This document shows positions 9,002 to 19,563 of a stretch of 64,000 nucleotides of DNA, in pieces; the stretch's first letter is position 1, and every line of letters begins with the position of its first letter. The notes below the pieces were generated by a model, which saw nothing but the letters and a program-made list of their open reading frames with translations, was not told the origin of the DNA and searched no databases. The stretch comes from Variovorax sp. 770b2. Lineage in GTDB: Bacteria; Pseudomonadota; Gammaproteobacteria; Burkholderiales; Burkholderiaceae_C. The position numbers and the translations under genes were made by a program. The stretch covers positions 3,071,796 through 3,135,795 of the forward strand of contig NZ_FOXJ01000001.1 of assembly GCF_900115685.1 (NCBI RefSeq), in the 5' to 3' direction.

Positions 9002-11014
9002 TCAGGGCAGGCTCGTGATCGAACGCTTCGACGCGAACAGGGCGTGGATCTCGTCCTGCGTCAGCATGCGGTTCCACATCGCCACGTCGTCGTACGCCTG
9101 GATGCCGGGCGCGCCATCGGCCGTGTAGTAGAGGCCGCGCGCATCGTCTCCCAGCCCGAAGGTGCCGAGCCCGGCGATTTGTGCGGCGGCCACGCTTTTC
9201 CAGTCGAGCGAGACGATCTGTGCGCCATGCGTGGCGTCTTCCACCGTCAGCGTCGCCTTCTGATTCGTCTTGTCGACGGTCACCGACACATGGACCCATT
9301 GCTTCGCTGCAAAGCTGACGAAGGCAGTGTCGGCACGGTTGGTGCCATCGCCGATGTTGAGCTTGATGCCGGCGTTGTCGACCGCGAGCACCAGTCCCGG
9401 GTTCTTGCCGGAATGCCAGTTCTTGTTGCCAAAGAGCGGCGAATCGCTCTGCGTTCCGTTGCTGCGGAACCAGAAGCCCAGTGTGAACCGGTCGTTGGCA
9501 GCGGTAACGTCGTCCGCCAGCCTGAAGCCCGTGACCGCGGTGTCGATCGTCAGGGCGGCGCTTTCGTCGATGCCGTCGGCCGCGAACACCGGCGTCTTGC
9601 CTGCAACGAACGGTGCGAGGCCGGCTGCGCCCGCCGCATCGCCCAGCCCCTGGTTGAACGAGAAGAGATGCAGCAAGCCGGCCTTCAATGAGGCCGGCAA
9701 CGCAACCGGTTTGACATAGAACAGTTGAACCTGCGTCGCCACCGCCACGCCGTTGGCCGTCACGACGTAGTCGAGCGTGTTCTGCTGGTGCTCGATCCAG
9801 CCCTGGGCATCGCGGTCCACGAACTGCACCGTGTCGCCGGACAGGGTTTGAAGCAGCCGCCCATTGCGATAGAGCTGGATGGAAGCCGGCGTGGCGTCGA
9901 TGCGGGTCCAAGCGAGCTTGACGCTGGCGCCGTCGGGGCCGACGGAGGCGCTCAGCTGCCGCACGCCAGCCGCCCCGATCAACGGCCCGCCATCGAAGCC
10001 GACGCCTTGGCCTGCAGGCGCCACGCCCAGATACGACAACAGCGTGGGCGCAATATCCGCCGCGCTCGCGAAGCGGTACAGCGCGTCCAGTGACGTGGGC
10101 GCCTGGCTCGATGCATCCGTGGGTGTGAACGCCGCGTTGCCTGGCTTGTTGAGGCCGATGAACGCGGTCTTGTTCGCCAGCAGTTGCAGGCCGTCGGAAA
10201 AGCCGTCGACGGCCGGCCCATGGTCCGTGGTCAGCACCAGCAGCCAGTCTTCCTCCGGATGCGCCTGGCGGCGTTGCGCCACGGCCGATGCGATCTTGCC
10301 GAGCGCGGCGTCGGCGGCCTGCAGGGCGCCGTCGTATTCCGGGCCGATGCCCTTGGTGCGCACCACGGCGCCGGCATCGCTCAGATTGGCGACGACGAGG
10401 TCTGCCGTGCCCGCGCCGATGCTGGCCGTGGTGCTGTCGATGACGCACGCGTCGTCGGCGCACAGGCTCAGGCGTTCGATGGCACCACGCGCCGACTCCG
10501 ATGCGAGCAGGGCCGCGAGCGGCTCCTGGCGGGTCACGCTGGCCGCTGCGTGGCGTGGCACGGCGTCCTGCGACAACAGCGCGAACACGCTGGGTGCCGC
10601 GAGCTGGGTCGCAGCATTGTCCTGGACCGCGTGGCGATTGGCCCAGGTGCCGGTGAGCACCGTCGCCCAGCCGGGTTCGCTCAGCGTGGGTTGCTGCCCG
10701 GCGCTGCCCACGATGCCGCCGGTATAGGCCGGCATCAGCGTGAAGCCGGCGAAGTTCGGCGCCTTGCCCTGCTGCACCAGCGCTTGCAGGCTGCTCAACT
10801 GCACGCCGCTGATGCCGATGAGCATGGCCTTCTTCACCGGCGCCGGGGCTTCAGGCGCGGGGCCGGCGGGCGGGGTCGGCGGCGTATCGGGGGTCGTCGC
10901 GGAAGGCACGGCCCATAAGGCGCCCGGCCCATTCGACGACCCGCCGCCGCACCCGGCGAGGACCGCGGCCACGAACGCACAGCATGCCCTCTGCATGAAT
11001 CGGGAAGCAGTCAT
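9002..11014 (-). CDS. Alkaline-phosphatase-fold lipoprotein with C-terminal LamG domain
   Basis: The predicted 670-residue lipoprotein has a signal with lipobox VLAGC (Cys22) followed by a Pro/Ala linker. Residues about 58-350 resemble the nucleotide pyrophosphatase/phosphodiesterase branch of the alkaline phosphatase fold: SEPGWATVLTG holds the nucleophile region and LTTDHGP a metal pair. Residues about 440-650 form a LamG/concanavalin-like domain (LGFWFRSNG..., VHVSVTVDK...). The first metal-binding motif reads LIGISGVQ, where an Asp is normally found in place of the Ser, so activity may be reduced or changed. A GGAAG Shine-Dalgarno supports the ATG at 11014; an alternative ATG lies at 11044. 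It is downstream of the phospholipase C gene. Confidence 0.75.
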   Translation of the reverse strand: MTASRFMQRACCAFVAAVLAGCGGGSSNGPGALWAVPSATTPDTPPTPPAGPAPEAPAPVKKAMLIGISGVQLSSLQALVQQGKAPNFAGFTLMPAYTGGIVGSAGQQPTLSEPGWATVLTGTWANRHAVQDNAATQLAAPSVFALLSQDAVPRHAAASVTRQEPLAALLASESARGAIERLSLCADDACVIDSTTASIGAGTADLVVANLSDAGAVVRTKGIGPEYDGALQAADAALGKIASAVAQRRQAHPEEDWLLVLTTDHGPAVDGFSDGLQLLANKTAFIGLNKPGNAAFTPTDASSQAPTSLDALYRFASAADIAPTLLSYLGVAPAGQGVGFDGGPLIGAAGVRQLSASVGPDGASVKLAWTRIDATPASIQLYRNGRLLQTLSGDTVQFVDRDAQGWIEHQQNTLDYVVTANGVAVATQVQLFYVKPVALPASLKAGLLHLFSFNQGLGDAAGAAGLAPFVAGKTPVFAADGIDESAALTIDTAVTGFRLADDVTAANDRFTLGFWFRSNGTQSDSPLFGNKNWHSGKNPGLVLAVDNAGIKLNIGDGTNRADTAFVSFAAKQWVHVSVTVDKTNQKATLTVEDATHGAQIVSLDWKSVAAAQIAGLGTFGLGDDARGLYYTADGAPGIQAYDDVAMWNRMLTQDEIHALFASKRSITSLP

Positions 11015-11049
11015 TTTTCGGTCTTCCGTGCTGATGCAATCCATGGCGA

Positions 11050-13155
11050 TCAATAGATGGCTTTGCCGATCGCCGGGTCGGTGCGCGTGGCCCTGCCGGT
11101 CTCCACGCAGCCGGCGTAGCGGCGCAGGAAGTTGCTGTCGGTGTCCACGGTGACGGTCAGGTCGTACCAGTGGTCGCTCGCCGAAAGCAGCCACTCGTCG
11201 GAGAGGCTTTCGCCGGGCCGCACGACGCTGGTGTGCGTGCGCTTCTGTCCGGCCGCCAGCGCATACGCATCCGCCTGCCTGACGGTCACGGTGCAGGCCG
11301 TGCTGCCGGTGTTCTTGAGCGTCAGCGTGAGATCGCCATTAGTCACTTCATAGCAGGCGGTGACTTCCACAGCCGCCGTTGCCGGTGTGGCCAGGCTGCC
11401 TTTGAACCGGCGGTAGAAACCGTTGGGCCCCTGCAGCGTCAGGTCGTACTGCGACAAGGCGGGCGCGCCCGGCGCGCTGCCGTGCCACCCGGCCGCCGCG
11501 TGGCTCTTGCCGGCCTCCAGTGCATAGCGCCATGGGCCTTGCGCGTTGGTGTTGTCGTAGATGTAGAACGAAGCGCCGGCAGTTCCGGTGTTGGCGATGT
11601 CGACGACGAATCTGCCACTGGCCGCATCGACGCGGCCGTTGACGTGGAACTCGTAAGGCAACGGTCGAGCCCGCCGCTGCAGCGCGCTTTGCACGGGCGC
11701 GGCCTGCCTGGCGGGGATGCTCAGGCTGGCGCCCTGCGCGGACCTGGCCACGCGATCGAGATAGTCCGCGGTGCTCGGCAATTTCAGGGTTTCCAGGCCG
11801 AGGTTCGGCGTTTCGAAATCGAAGACCGAACTCATGTCTCCGCACACCGCGCGCCGCCATCCGCTGATGTTTTCTTCCGCGACACCGAAGCGCTTTTCCA
11901 GGAAGCGCAGGGTCGAGGTGTGGTCGAAGATTTCCGAGCACACCCAGCCGCCGCGCGTCCACGGCGACACCACGATGGCCGGCACGCGAATGCCCAGCCC
12001 GATCGGTTGCTTGCCGGGGTTGGCCTCCGTGCCGCCGTAGCTCTTCGACTCGCCCTCGACCGAGGCAGAGCTGTAGCCGTCCGCGGCTTCCAGCGGCGGC
12101 AGGGGCGGCGGCATGTGGTCGAAGAAGCCGCCGTTCTCGTCGTAGTTCACGATGAACACCGTCTTGGCGAACATGTCGGGGTGATCGACCAGCGCGGCGA
12201 TCAGCTTCGCGCAGACGTTCTCGCCCTTGGCCGGCTCGTGGTTGGGGTGCTCGGAAAGATCGGCCGCCGTCACGATCCACGAGACGGCCGGCAGTGTCTT
12301 CTGCGCCAGGTCCTTGCGAAATTCCGCCACCAGGTAGTCGCCGGTCGACTGGCTTTGCGACAGTCTGGTGAGTCCGTTGATGGCCAGCGGATCGCTCGCC
12401 TTCAGGCCCTGGAAGTTCTTGAACAACTCCAGCATGTTGTCGTCGAAGTTGTCGGCTTCCTGGTAGACCTTCCAGCTGATGCCCTTGTCCTGCAACCGCT
12501 CGGGATAGGTCTTCCAGGCGTAGCGAATCGCGGCACCGGAGTTGTTCATGTCCGGATCGCCGCCCACCGTGCCGCCGCCGTTGCAGCCGCTCCACAGGTG
12601 CAGGCGGTTCGGGTTGGTCTGCGTGAGCGTCGAGCAGTGGTAGTGATCGCACACGGTGAAGGCATTCGCCAGCGCGTAGTAGAACGGCAGGTCGCCCGCC
12701 GTGTAATACACCATGCGCTGGTGGAGCTCGCCGGTCGAGCCCCACTGGTCGTGCTTGCCGCGGTGCAGCAGTGTCAGGTCTGCCTGGTGGCCCATGTTGG
12801 AGCCACCGACCGTGTAGGCCTTGGTGGCCGTCGAGTCGCCGTGGAACGGCAACACATACCCATCGGGATGCTGCGTGCTCGCCTGGTAGTAGGCCGGCCT
12901 GCCGCTGGGCAACTGCACCGCGCGCGGATCGCTGAGGCCGCGCACGCCATTGAGCATGCCCAGGTAGTGGTCGAACGAGCGGTTCTCCTGCGTGAAGATC
13001 ACCACGTGCTCGACGTCCATGATGGAGCGTTTCTGGTTGTTGGCCGGAATGGCCATCGCCTTGCGGATGAGGTCCGGGAACATCATCAGTGCGGCGGTTG
13101 CGCCCACCGAACCTGTCGTCGTACGCAAGAAATTCCGTCTGCTGCGTGAAGCCAT
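11050..13155 (-). CDS. Phosphocholine-specific-type phospholipase C (Tat-exported)
   Basis: This 701-residue enzyme of the non-hemolytic/hemolytic PLC family cleaves phospholipids to diacylglycerol and a phospho head group outside the cytoplasm. A Tat signal (SRRNFLRTTTG) is at the N-terminus. The phosphoesterase core has VVIFTQENRSFDHYLGML near residue 50, the metal motif VNYDENGGFFDHMPPP near 335 and a conserved SPWTRGGWVCSEIFDHTSTL near 400. Two C-terminal beta domains of about 85 residues each follow, as in the family. Start is the ATG at 13155. The gene follows a small lipoprotein and precedes the LamG lipoprotein on the same strand. The nearby AEP genes hint at head-group salvage. Confidence 0.88.
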   Translation of the reverse strand: MASRSRRNFLRTTTGSVGATAALMMFPDLIRKAMAIPANNQKRSIMDVEHVVIFTQENRSFDHYLGMLNGVRGLSDPRAVQLPSGRPAYYQASTQHPDGYVLPFHGDSTATKAYTVGGSNMGHQADLTLLHRGKHDQWGSTGELHQRMVYYTAGDLPFYYALANAFTVCDHYHCSTLTQTNPNRLHLWSGCNGGGTVGGDPDMNNSGAAIRYAWKTYPERLQDKGISWKVYQEADNFDDNMLELFKNFQGLKASDPLAINGLTRLSQSQSTGDYLVAEFRKDLAQKTLPAVSWIVTAADLSEHPNHEPAKGENVCAKLIAALVDHPDMFAKTVFIVNYDENGGFFDHMPPPLPPLEAADGYSSASVEGESKSYGGTEANPGKQPIGLGIRVPAIVVSPWTRGGWVCSEIFDHTSTLRFLEKRFGVAEENISGWRRAVCGDMSSVFDFETPNLGLETLKLPSTADYLDRVARSAQGASLSIPARQAAPVQSALQRRARPLPYEFHVNGRVDAASGRFVVDIANTGTAGASFYIYDNTNAQGPWRYALEAGKSHAAAGWHGSAPGAPALSQYDLTLQGPNGFYRRFKGSLATPATAAVEVTACYEVTNGDLTLTLKNTGSTACTVTVRQADAYALAAGQKRTHTSVVRPGESLSDEWLLSASDHWYDLTVTVDTDSNFLRRYAGCVETGRATRTDPAIGKAIY

Positions 13156-13213
13156 GTTGCCGTCCGTCGCTTGTGTCTTGGGGTGGAAAAGGAACGAGGA
13201 ACGCGCGGCGCGG

Positions 13214-13480
13214 TCAGGCAGGCTTGGGTTCCGGCGCGCAGTGGAATGACTTCTGGGCGCCCGCCGGTGGCGGTTCAGCCGCTGGCACCGGATCGCCCGT
13301 TGGCGCGGGGGCAACCGGCGGTGCCGTGCCACTGGGGGCGGTGGGGAACGCGACGGGGGTACCGCCGCCTCCTCCACCGCCACCACAGGCAACCAGCGCA
13401 AACGCCGCGACGCCTGTCGCGAGCCACAAGGCGGTTGCATCCAGAGCCGCCCTGGTCGATGCCGACAAATCGAGGTTCAT
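13214..13480 (-). CDS. Small glycine/proline-rich lipoprotein
   Basis: The 88-residue product has a hydrophobic stretch and a lipobox ALVAC with Cys32, followed directly by eight glycines and then a Pro/Ala-rich tail ending in CAPEPKPA. No enzymatic domain is visible. It lies 58 bp upstream of the phospholipase C gene on the same strand and may be co-transcribed with it. The N-terminal region before the lipobox is long, so translation could start later. Function unknown. Confidence 0.6.
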   Translation of the reverse strand: MNLDLSASTRAALDATALWLATGVAAFALVACGGGGGGGGTPVAFPTAPSGTAPPVAPAPTGDPVPAAEPPPAGAQKSFHCAPEPKPA

Positions 13481-13526
13481 GGAATTTCCTTGCGGAGATG
13501 AGTGCCTGCGCTTGCCTGCCGCGGGT

Positions 13527-14915
13527 TCAGTGCTTGTCGGCCTTGCCTGCGGCGCTTGCGAACTTGCTGAGCATCCGGTCGACCAGCCAGGGCTCCCGGC
13601 TTCGGTCCTCGGCCTCTTCCTTGCGCCGGATTGCGTTGCGGACCACGATGGAACCTACATAGCGAATGGGCTCCGGCGGAAACTGGCCCAAGGGGCCGAG
13701 CGTGATCGGGCTGCGCGTCCATGCGTTGTCCTGGTCGAGCACCAGCGACGACAGGATCTGCCCGCCCATGTAGGTCGGCCCGACGCCGTTGCCCGAGTAG
13801 CCGAAGCCGTAGTAGATGTGCGGCGCGCCATCGAGTTTTCCGAAGAACGGAAAGCCCGTGACCGACCGGTCCGACGGACCGTTCCAGCTCGCGGTGATCG
13901 GCGTTTCGCGCAACGCCGGGAAGAAGGAATGCAGGGCCTGGGTCAGCTCGGCCTCATAGGGCGAGCGCTCGTCGAACACCTTTTCCATTCGGCCGCCCCA
14001 GGCAAAGGTGTTGCCGCCCTTGCCCAGCATGATGCGGCCATCGACCGTGCTGCGGTAGTAGTAGACGAAGGTGCGCGAGTCGAGCACCGAGACGCCATCG
14101 GTCAGGCCGATCTGCTGCAGCAACTGGGGGCACCGCTCGGTGATGATCATGTCGCTCGAGACGATGGCGATGGTGCGCTCGAACTGCGGGAAGGCGCTGG
14201 CCATCCATGCGTTCATCGCGAGCACCAGCTTCTTCGCTCGCACGCTGCCGGTGGGTGTGCGCACCACGACCGGATGGCCGGTGTCGAAGTCCACCATCGG
14301 CGAGCGTTCGTGGATGCGGATGCCCATCGCGAGCGCCACGCGCCGCAGGCCCCGCACCAGCTTGCCCGGATGCACCGTGGCCGCGATCGGCGAGTACACG
14401 CCGGCCAGGTTGCGCGCCGAGCCCGAGCGCCGCGCCACCTCGTCCGGCGGCAGCGTGCGGTACGAATGGATGCCGCGCGCCTCCAGCGCCTGCATCATCG
14501 GATCGAGCGTGCCGATCTGCGCCTGCGACGTTGCTGTGTAGAGCGTGCCGTCCTGCCGCAATTCGGCATCCATGCCGTGCGCCGCGCAGAAGTCCGCGAT
14601 GTGCTGCACCGCCGCCTCCGACGCCTTCACGAGGCGCACGGCCTCGTCTTCGCCGAACAGCCGGCGCAGCGTCAGGAACTTGGCCGACCAGGTGAGCAGG
14701 CAACCGCCGTTGCGGCCGCTCGCACCGGCACCGCAAAGATCGCTTTCGAGAATGACGATGTCGAGCGCGGGCGCCTGCAGCTTGGCCTGGATCGCGGTCC
14801 ACAGGCCCGTGAAGCCGCCGCCGACGATGCAGACATCGGCGCTGTGTTCACCCTGCAGCGCGGGTGCGAGGTCGCCGTCGTTGAAAAGAGCCTGTTCGAT
14901 CCAGAAAGGGCGCAT
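13527..14915 (-). CDS. FAD-dependent amine oxidoreductase associated with the phosphonate cluster
   Basis: This 462-residue DAO-fold flavoprotein has the dinucleotide motif DVCIVGGGFTGLWTAIQAK near residue 30, the second FAD motif GAGASGRNGGCLL typical of DadA/PuuB-like amine oxidases, and a C-terminal YYGFGYSGNGVGP closing motif. Such oxidases recur in AEP catabolic clusters, where family members act on AEP or its N-methyl derivatives. It is the last gene of the leftward phn arm, 17 bp downstream of the GNAT gene. By inference it oxidises AEP or a derivative to phosphonoacetaldehyde, bypassing the transaminase. Oxidation of an unrelated amine remains possible. Confidence 0.75.
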   Translation of the reverse strand: MRPFWIEQALFNDGDLAPALQGEHSADVCIVGGGFTGLWTAIQAKLQAPALDIVILESDLCGAGASGRNGGCLLTWSAKFLTLRRLFGEDEAVRLVKASEAAVQHIADFCAAHGMDAELRQDGTLYTATSQAQIGTLDPMMQALEARGIHSYRTLPPDEVARRSGSARNLAGVYSPIAATVHPGKLVRGLRRVALAMGIRIHERSPMVDFDTGHPVVVRTPTGSVRAKKLVLAMNAWMASAFPQFERTIAIVSSDMIITERCPQLLQQIGLTDGVSVLDSRTFVYYYRSTVDGRIMLGKGGNTFAWGGRMEKVFDERSPYEAELTQALHSFFPALRETPITASWNGPSDRSVTGFPFFGKLDGAPHIYYGFGYSGNGVGPTYMGGQILSSLVLDQDNAWTRSPITLGPLGQFPPEPIRYVGSIVVRNAIRRKEEAEDRSREPWLVDRMLSKFASAAGKADKH

Positions 14916-14932
14916 GTCGGGCTCGCAGGTTT

Positions 14933-15382
14933 TCAGGGCTTGCGCCGCATGTCGAAGGAAAACTCGGACTCGCGCTCGACGACGAAGCCGAAGCGTTCGT
15001 AGAGCGCCTTCGCCGGATTCGCCTTCAGCACGCTGAGCGTGAGGTCGACGCCGGCGTGCGCGGCCTCGTCGATGACTTCGGCCAGCAGTCCGGTGCCGAT
15101 GCCGCCCCCCTGGTAGCCGGGTGCCAGCTGGATCTGGATGACCACCCACTCGTGCGGATCGCGCGACACCTTGAGCAGGCCGACCGGCGCGCCTTCGTGC
15201 AGCAGGATCTCGGCGCACTCGAAGCGATGCATCAGCCGCGCCATGTGATGTGCGTCGCTGACCTCGGCGCCGGACGCCAGCACGTGGCCATTCATCGTTC
15301 GCTGCCGCAGGTCGAGCAGGAAGGGAATGTCTTGCGGCGTGGCTGGGCGGCGCTGCATTGCGAATGCTCGCGTGGCGCTCAT
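14933..15382 (-). CDS. GNAT-family N-acetyltransferase
   Basis: The product is 149 residues with a single GNAT domain. IQLAPGYQGGGIGTGLLAEV near residues 95-115 is the acetyl-CoA pyrophosphate-binding loop and ANPAKALYERFGFVVERESE the C-terminal strand. The start codon lies 2 bp after the stop of the HD-domain gene, so it is translated with the phosphonate genes. A PhnO-like role (acetylating aminoalkylphosphonates) is possible from context, but the sequence itself gives only a generic GNAT. Substrate unknown. Confidence 0.75.
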   Translation of the reverse strand: MSATRAFAMQRRPATPQDIPFLLDLRQRTMNGHVLASGAEVSDAHHMARLMHRFECAEILLHEGAPVGLLKVSRDPHEWVVIQIQLAPGYQGGGIGTGLLAEVIDEAAHAGVDLTLSVLKANPAKALYERFGFVVERESEFSFDMRRKP

Positions 15383-15384
15383 GG

Positions 15385-15945
15385 CTACGCCGCGGCGGCA
15401 GGCTTCGAGGCGATCGCCAGGTGCCGCGTGTAGTGCGCGAGGTCGGGCGTCTTCGCATCGGCCAGCTTGGCCGTGTCGTCCCATTGCCTGAGGCGCACCG
15501 CGTCCATGGCATAGGGCAGTGCCTCGAAGGCTTTCGCCTGCGCCTCGTCGAAGACACCGCCCTGCAATTGCAGGCTGCGCTTCGAGTCGGGCGACAGCGC
15601 TTCGAGGTACCCGGGCACGCGCGCGCACAGGAAGCGCTTGGCGTCCACGTGCAGGCGGATCGGCTCCAGCGTGGCCGCACCGAACAGCGCGCGAAGAAAT
15701 GGCAGGCAGCGGTACTGGTGCAGGTCGTCCAGGCCCTGCTGCGTCGGCGTGCCGCCGAAGTCGTGCAGCAGGTGGCCCAGGTCGTGCAGCAGCGAGGCCG
15801 CGATCAACGCGCTGCCGGCGCCCTCCTGCTCGGCCAGGTGCGCCGACTGCAGGGCGTGTTCGAGTTGCGTGACGGGCTCGCCGTCGTACTGCGCGTGACC
15901 CTTCGTTTCGAAGAGGCCGACGATGTCGTCAAGGCTCAGGCTCAT
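15385..15945 (-). CDS. HD-domain phosphonate-associated oxygenase/hydrolase (PhnZ-like)
   Basis: This 186-residue single-domain protein carries the HD motif LLHDLGHLL near residue 53 plus outlying ligands in QLEHALQSAHLAE, DDLHQYRC, IRLHVDAKRF and LRQWDDTAK. That pattern is found in the PhnZ-type mixed-valent di-iron oxygenases and the HDIG proteins of phosphonate operons. PhnZ cleaves the C-P bond of 2-amino-1-hydroxyethylphosphonate after hydroxylation by the 2-oxoglutarate enzyme PhnY*. No PhnY*-type gene is present here. Either a hydroxylated phosphonate is taken up directly or this homologue has a different substrate. It sits 11 bp downstream of the aldehyde dehydrogenase gene. Confidence 0.8.
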   Translation of the reverse strand: MSLSLDDIVGLFETKGHAQYDGEPVTQLEHALQSAHLAEQEGAGSALIAASLLHDLGHLLHDFGGTPTQQGLDDLHQYRCLPFLRALFGAATLEPIRLHVDAKRFLCARVPGYLEALSPDSKRSLQLQGGVFDEAQAKAFEALPYAMDAVRLRQWDDTAKLADAKTPDLAHYTRHLAIASKPAAAA

Positions 15946-15956
15946 GATGCTTGCGA

Positions 15957-17423
15957 TTACCAGGGCAGCGAATAGGTCTTGGTGTTGGTGAAGCTCTTCA
16001 TCGCCTCGAGCACGCCTTCCTTGTAGCCCAGGCCCGAGTCCTTGATGCCGCCGAAGGGCGTGAGCTCCAGCCGGTAGCCCGGCACCTCGCGCACGTTGAC
16101 GCTGCCCACGTTCAGCTCGCGGATGAAGCGCGTGATGTAGTCCAGCCGGTTGGTGCAGACCGCCGACGACAGGCCGTAGGCGGTGCCGTTGGAGATGCGG
16201 ATCGCCTCGTCGATGTTCTTGAAGCGGATCACCGGCGACACGGGGCCGAAGGTCTCGTGCTTTGCAACGGTCATCTCCGGGTCCACGTGGTCGAGCACCG
16301 TCGGCGAATAGAGTGCGCCGCGTCGCTCGTTGCCGTAGCGCAGCTTTGCACCGGCGGCAATCGCTTCGTTGACCACCGCCTCGAATTGCCTGGCCGCGGC
16401 TTCGTCGATCACGGTGCCCATGTCGGTGTCGGGGTCCATGGGGTCGCCATATTTCAGCGCACGGGTCTTGGCGACCAGCAGCTCGACGAACTGGTCGGCC
16501 ACCGACTCATGCACCAGCATGCGCTTGACGGCTGTGCAGCGCTGGCCCGAGTTCTTGTACGAACCGTTGGCCGCGAGCGTGGCGGCCTCCTCGACGTCGG
16601 CGTCTTCCATCACGATGATCGGATCGTTGCCGCCCAGCTCCAGGATCTGGCGCTTGTAGACGGCCTTGCCCGCGATGTACTTGCCGATGGGCACGCCGCC
16701 GGTGAAGGTGACGAGGTCGACATCGGCGTTGGTGAGCAGCTCGTCGGCGATCTCCTTCGGGTCGCCGGTGAGCACCGACAGCATCTGCGGCGGCAGGCCC
16801 GCTTCGTAGAGGATGTCTGCCAGGAGGAAGGCCGTGAGCGGCGTCTTCTCGCTGGGCTTGAGCACGATGCGGTTGTTGGTCGCAATGGCCGGCGCGACCT
16901 TGTGGATCACCTGGTTCAGCGGATGGTTGAACGGCGTGATGGCGGTGATGGCGCCCAAGAGGGGCTCGCGCATCGTGTAGACCTTGCGGCTCTTGCCGTG
17001 GTGCGTGAGGTCGCAAGAGAACACCTGGCCGTCGTCCACCAGCGCCTGGTTGGCGGCGAACAGCAGCACGTCGGAGGCGCGGCCCACTTCGTACAGCGAG
17101 TCCTTGCGGGAGAGCCCCGATTCGAGCGTGATGGTGCGCGACATCTCGTCCAGCCGCGAGGCGATGATCTCGCCCGCGCGCATCAGGATCTTGTAGCGCT
17201 CGTAGCGGGTGAGCGTGGGCTTGTAGTCGCGTGCGATGCGCAGCGCATTGCGCACGTCCTCCAGCGTGGCCTTGGGCACGGTGGCGATCACTTCGCCGGT
17301 GTAGGGGTAGGTCACGTCGATCGTGCGATCGCGATGGACCCTCTCTCCAGCGATGCGCAGGGCCTCGCGGTGGATGGTGCCTGGCTTCAGGATGGCTTGG
17401 CTCGCTTGGCTCGCTTGGCTCAT
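15957..17423 (-). CDS. phnY: Phosphonoacetaldehyde dehydrogenase
   Basis: The 488-residue NAD-dependent aldehyde dehydrogenase oxidises phosphonoacetaldehyde to phosphonoacetate. The catalytic Cys296 sits in NSGQRCTAVKRM and the general-base Glu in LELGGND. The family-like substrate loop NVREVPGYRLELTPFGGIKD is at the C-terminus. It lies between the PhnZ-like HD gene and phosphonoacetate hydrolase, as expected for the PhnW-PhnY-PhnA route. The N-terminus begins with a small SQA repeat, encoded by three copies of a 9-bp unit at about 17395-17421, that is probably not structured. Start is the ATG at 17423. Confidence 0.92.
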   Translation of the reverse strand: MSQASQASQAILKPGTIHREALRIAGERVHRDRTIDVTYPYTGEVIATVPKATLEDVRNALRIARDYKPTLTRYERYKILMRAGEIIASRLDEMSRTITLESGLSRKDSLYEVGRASDVLLFAANQALVDDGQVFSCDLTHHGKSRKVYTMREPLLGAITAITPFNHPLNQVIHKVAPAIATNNRIVLKPSEKTPLTAFLLADILYEAGLPPQMLSVLTGDPKEIADELLTNADVDLVTFTGGVPIGKYIAGKAVYKRQILELGGNDPIIVMEDADVEEAATLAANGSYKNSGQRCTAVKRMLVHESVADQFVELLVAKTRALKYGDPMDPDTDMGTVIDEAAARQFEAVVNEAIAAGAKLRYGNERRGALYSPTVLDHVDPEMTVAKHETFGPVSPVIRFKNIDEAIRISNGTAYGLSSAVCTNRLDYITRFIRELNVGSVNVREVPGYRLELTPFGGIKDSGLGYKEGVLEAMKSFTNTKTYSLPW

Positions 17424-17449
17424 GGGGGGGTGCTCCGGAAGGCGTTTCG

Positions 17450-19406
<1,957 letters not shown>

Positions 19407-19433
19407 GGGACGTATTTTCCCGAAGAATTGAAA

Positions 19434-19459
19434 ACTGTCAACAATCTTTTATTGACAGT
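19434..19459. promoter_or_regulatory. Inverted-repeat operator, probably for PhnR
   Basis: ACTGTCAA and TTGACAGT form a perfect 8-bp inverted repeat with a 10-bp spacer. The right half contains the -35 hexamer of the phnS promoter, so binding would block RNA polymerase. A further GTCAA half-site lies at 19468-19472. Confidence 0.65.
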
Positions 19460-19480
19460 CATCAATCGTCAATCTACATT
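19452..19480 (+). promoter_or_regulatory. Sigma70 promoter of the phnSTUW operon
   Basis: TTGACA at 19452-19457 matches the -35 consensus exactly. TACATT at 19475-19480 is a good -10, and the spacer is the optimal 17 bp. It points to phnS, whose ATG is 84 bp downstream of the -10. Confidence 0.75.
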
Positions 19481-19563
19481 GCGTTCACCGACCTTGGCAC
19501 GCCCATTGCCGGCGCCCGCCACTCACCCCTTCAGTGACAGCAAGCCCTCTCAGGAGAAAACAG

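Noticed and set aside
19430..19475. Pho box (PhoB site) upstream of phnS
   Set aside because: GTCAA/GTCAT repeats occur, but the spacing is 10 bp instead of the 11-bp period and they match CTGTCAT poorly; the inverted repeat explains the sequence better.
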